A stretch of 64,000 bases of DNA, taken from contig NZ_WIXN01000008.1 in NCBI RefSeq assembly GCF_010994035.1, forward strand, positions 121,540-185,539, read 5' to 3'. A program made the position numbers and the translations under genes. Positions 63,931 to 64,000 of this stretch are shown here, piece by piece. Position 1 is the first letter of the stretch. The number at the start of each line of letters is the position of its first letter. The notes under the pieces were generated by a model. That model saw only the letters and a list, made by a program, of their open reading frames with translations. It was not told where the DNA came from and searched no databases. The DNA comes from Virgibacillus aidingensis. GTDB taxonomy: Bacteria > Bacillota > Bacilli > Bacillales > Amphibacillaceae.

Positions 63931-64000
63931 GCGGGTTTGTCAAATAAAGTGTGTAAGTTAATTCTTACTCAAGATATTTTAAAACCCGATCTTTAAGATT

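Overview
The window looks like chromosomal DNA of a spore-forming, low-GC Gram-positive bacterium of the family Bacillaceae, of the Oceanobacillus/Virgibacillus/Lentibacillus kind. The evidence is a set of spore genes (cotD beside ypsA, sspP, a cupin of coat type), strong AGGAGG-type ribosome binding sites, low GC content, a cre site and a complete Firmicutes-type type VII secretion system (T7SSb). I see no rRNA, tRNA, CRISPR array or intact transposon. Species assignment is inference.

Region 1 (1-25 kb) is a T7SS island read on the minus strand. The core runs esxA, esaA, essA, esaB, essB, essC (24.86 to 13.95 kb), the Staphylococcus/Listeria order rather than the B. subtilis yuk order. Directly after essC come two small helical LXG partners (YwqH- and YwqI-like) and an LXG toxin whose C-terminus is a glycine-rich hydrophobic tail. 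Next are a polytopic membrane protein, two small GyrI-fold-like proteins, a lipoprotein, a 503-residue membrane protein and a decayed second copy of the membrane protein plus small-protein pair. A riboswitch-controlled cobT interrupts the island. Beyond it lies a second LXG module: an LXG toxin cut by the window edge, a small partner protein, and a protein that looks like an M16 (pitrilysin-fold) peptidase without the HxxEH zinc motif. That last gene is my best candidate for something undescribed.

Region 2 (25-37 kb) holds an SRPBCC protein, a two-component/ABC module (regulator, ATPase, permease, kinase), a NERD-domain protein, an unusual 21-bp-period repeat region, ypsA, cotD, an ABC-2 exporter, DUF4260 and DUF4269 proteins, an MBL-fold hydrolase, mscL and sspP.

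Region 3 (37-44.6 kb) is a catabolic operon on the minus strand: an Asp/Glu-racemase-family protein, a TRAP-type large permease-like transporter, a four-part FAD/2Fe-2S oxidase of opine or D-hydroxyproline dehydrogenase type, and lysA. It has an upstream cre site. Downstream is a sigma-54 regulator that has lost its ATPase domain.

Region 4 (44.9-64 kb) is mostly housekeeping and transport: ppaC, DinB and glycine-oxidase-like proteins, a universal stress protein with a SulP transporter, a YczE-like protein, maf, a cupin, and a TetR/MMPL/heptad-repeat secreted protein module with likely operators. It ends with an RluA-type pseudouridine synthase, an AI-2E-family protein, small hypotheticals and a nitrilase. 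Several perfect hairpin terminators separate these units.
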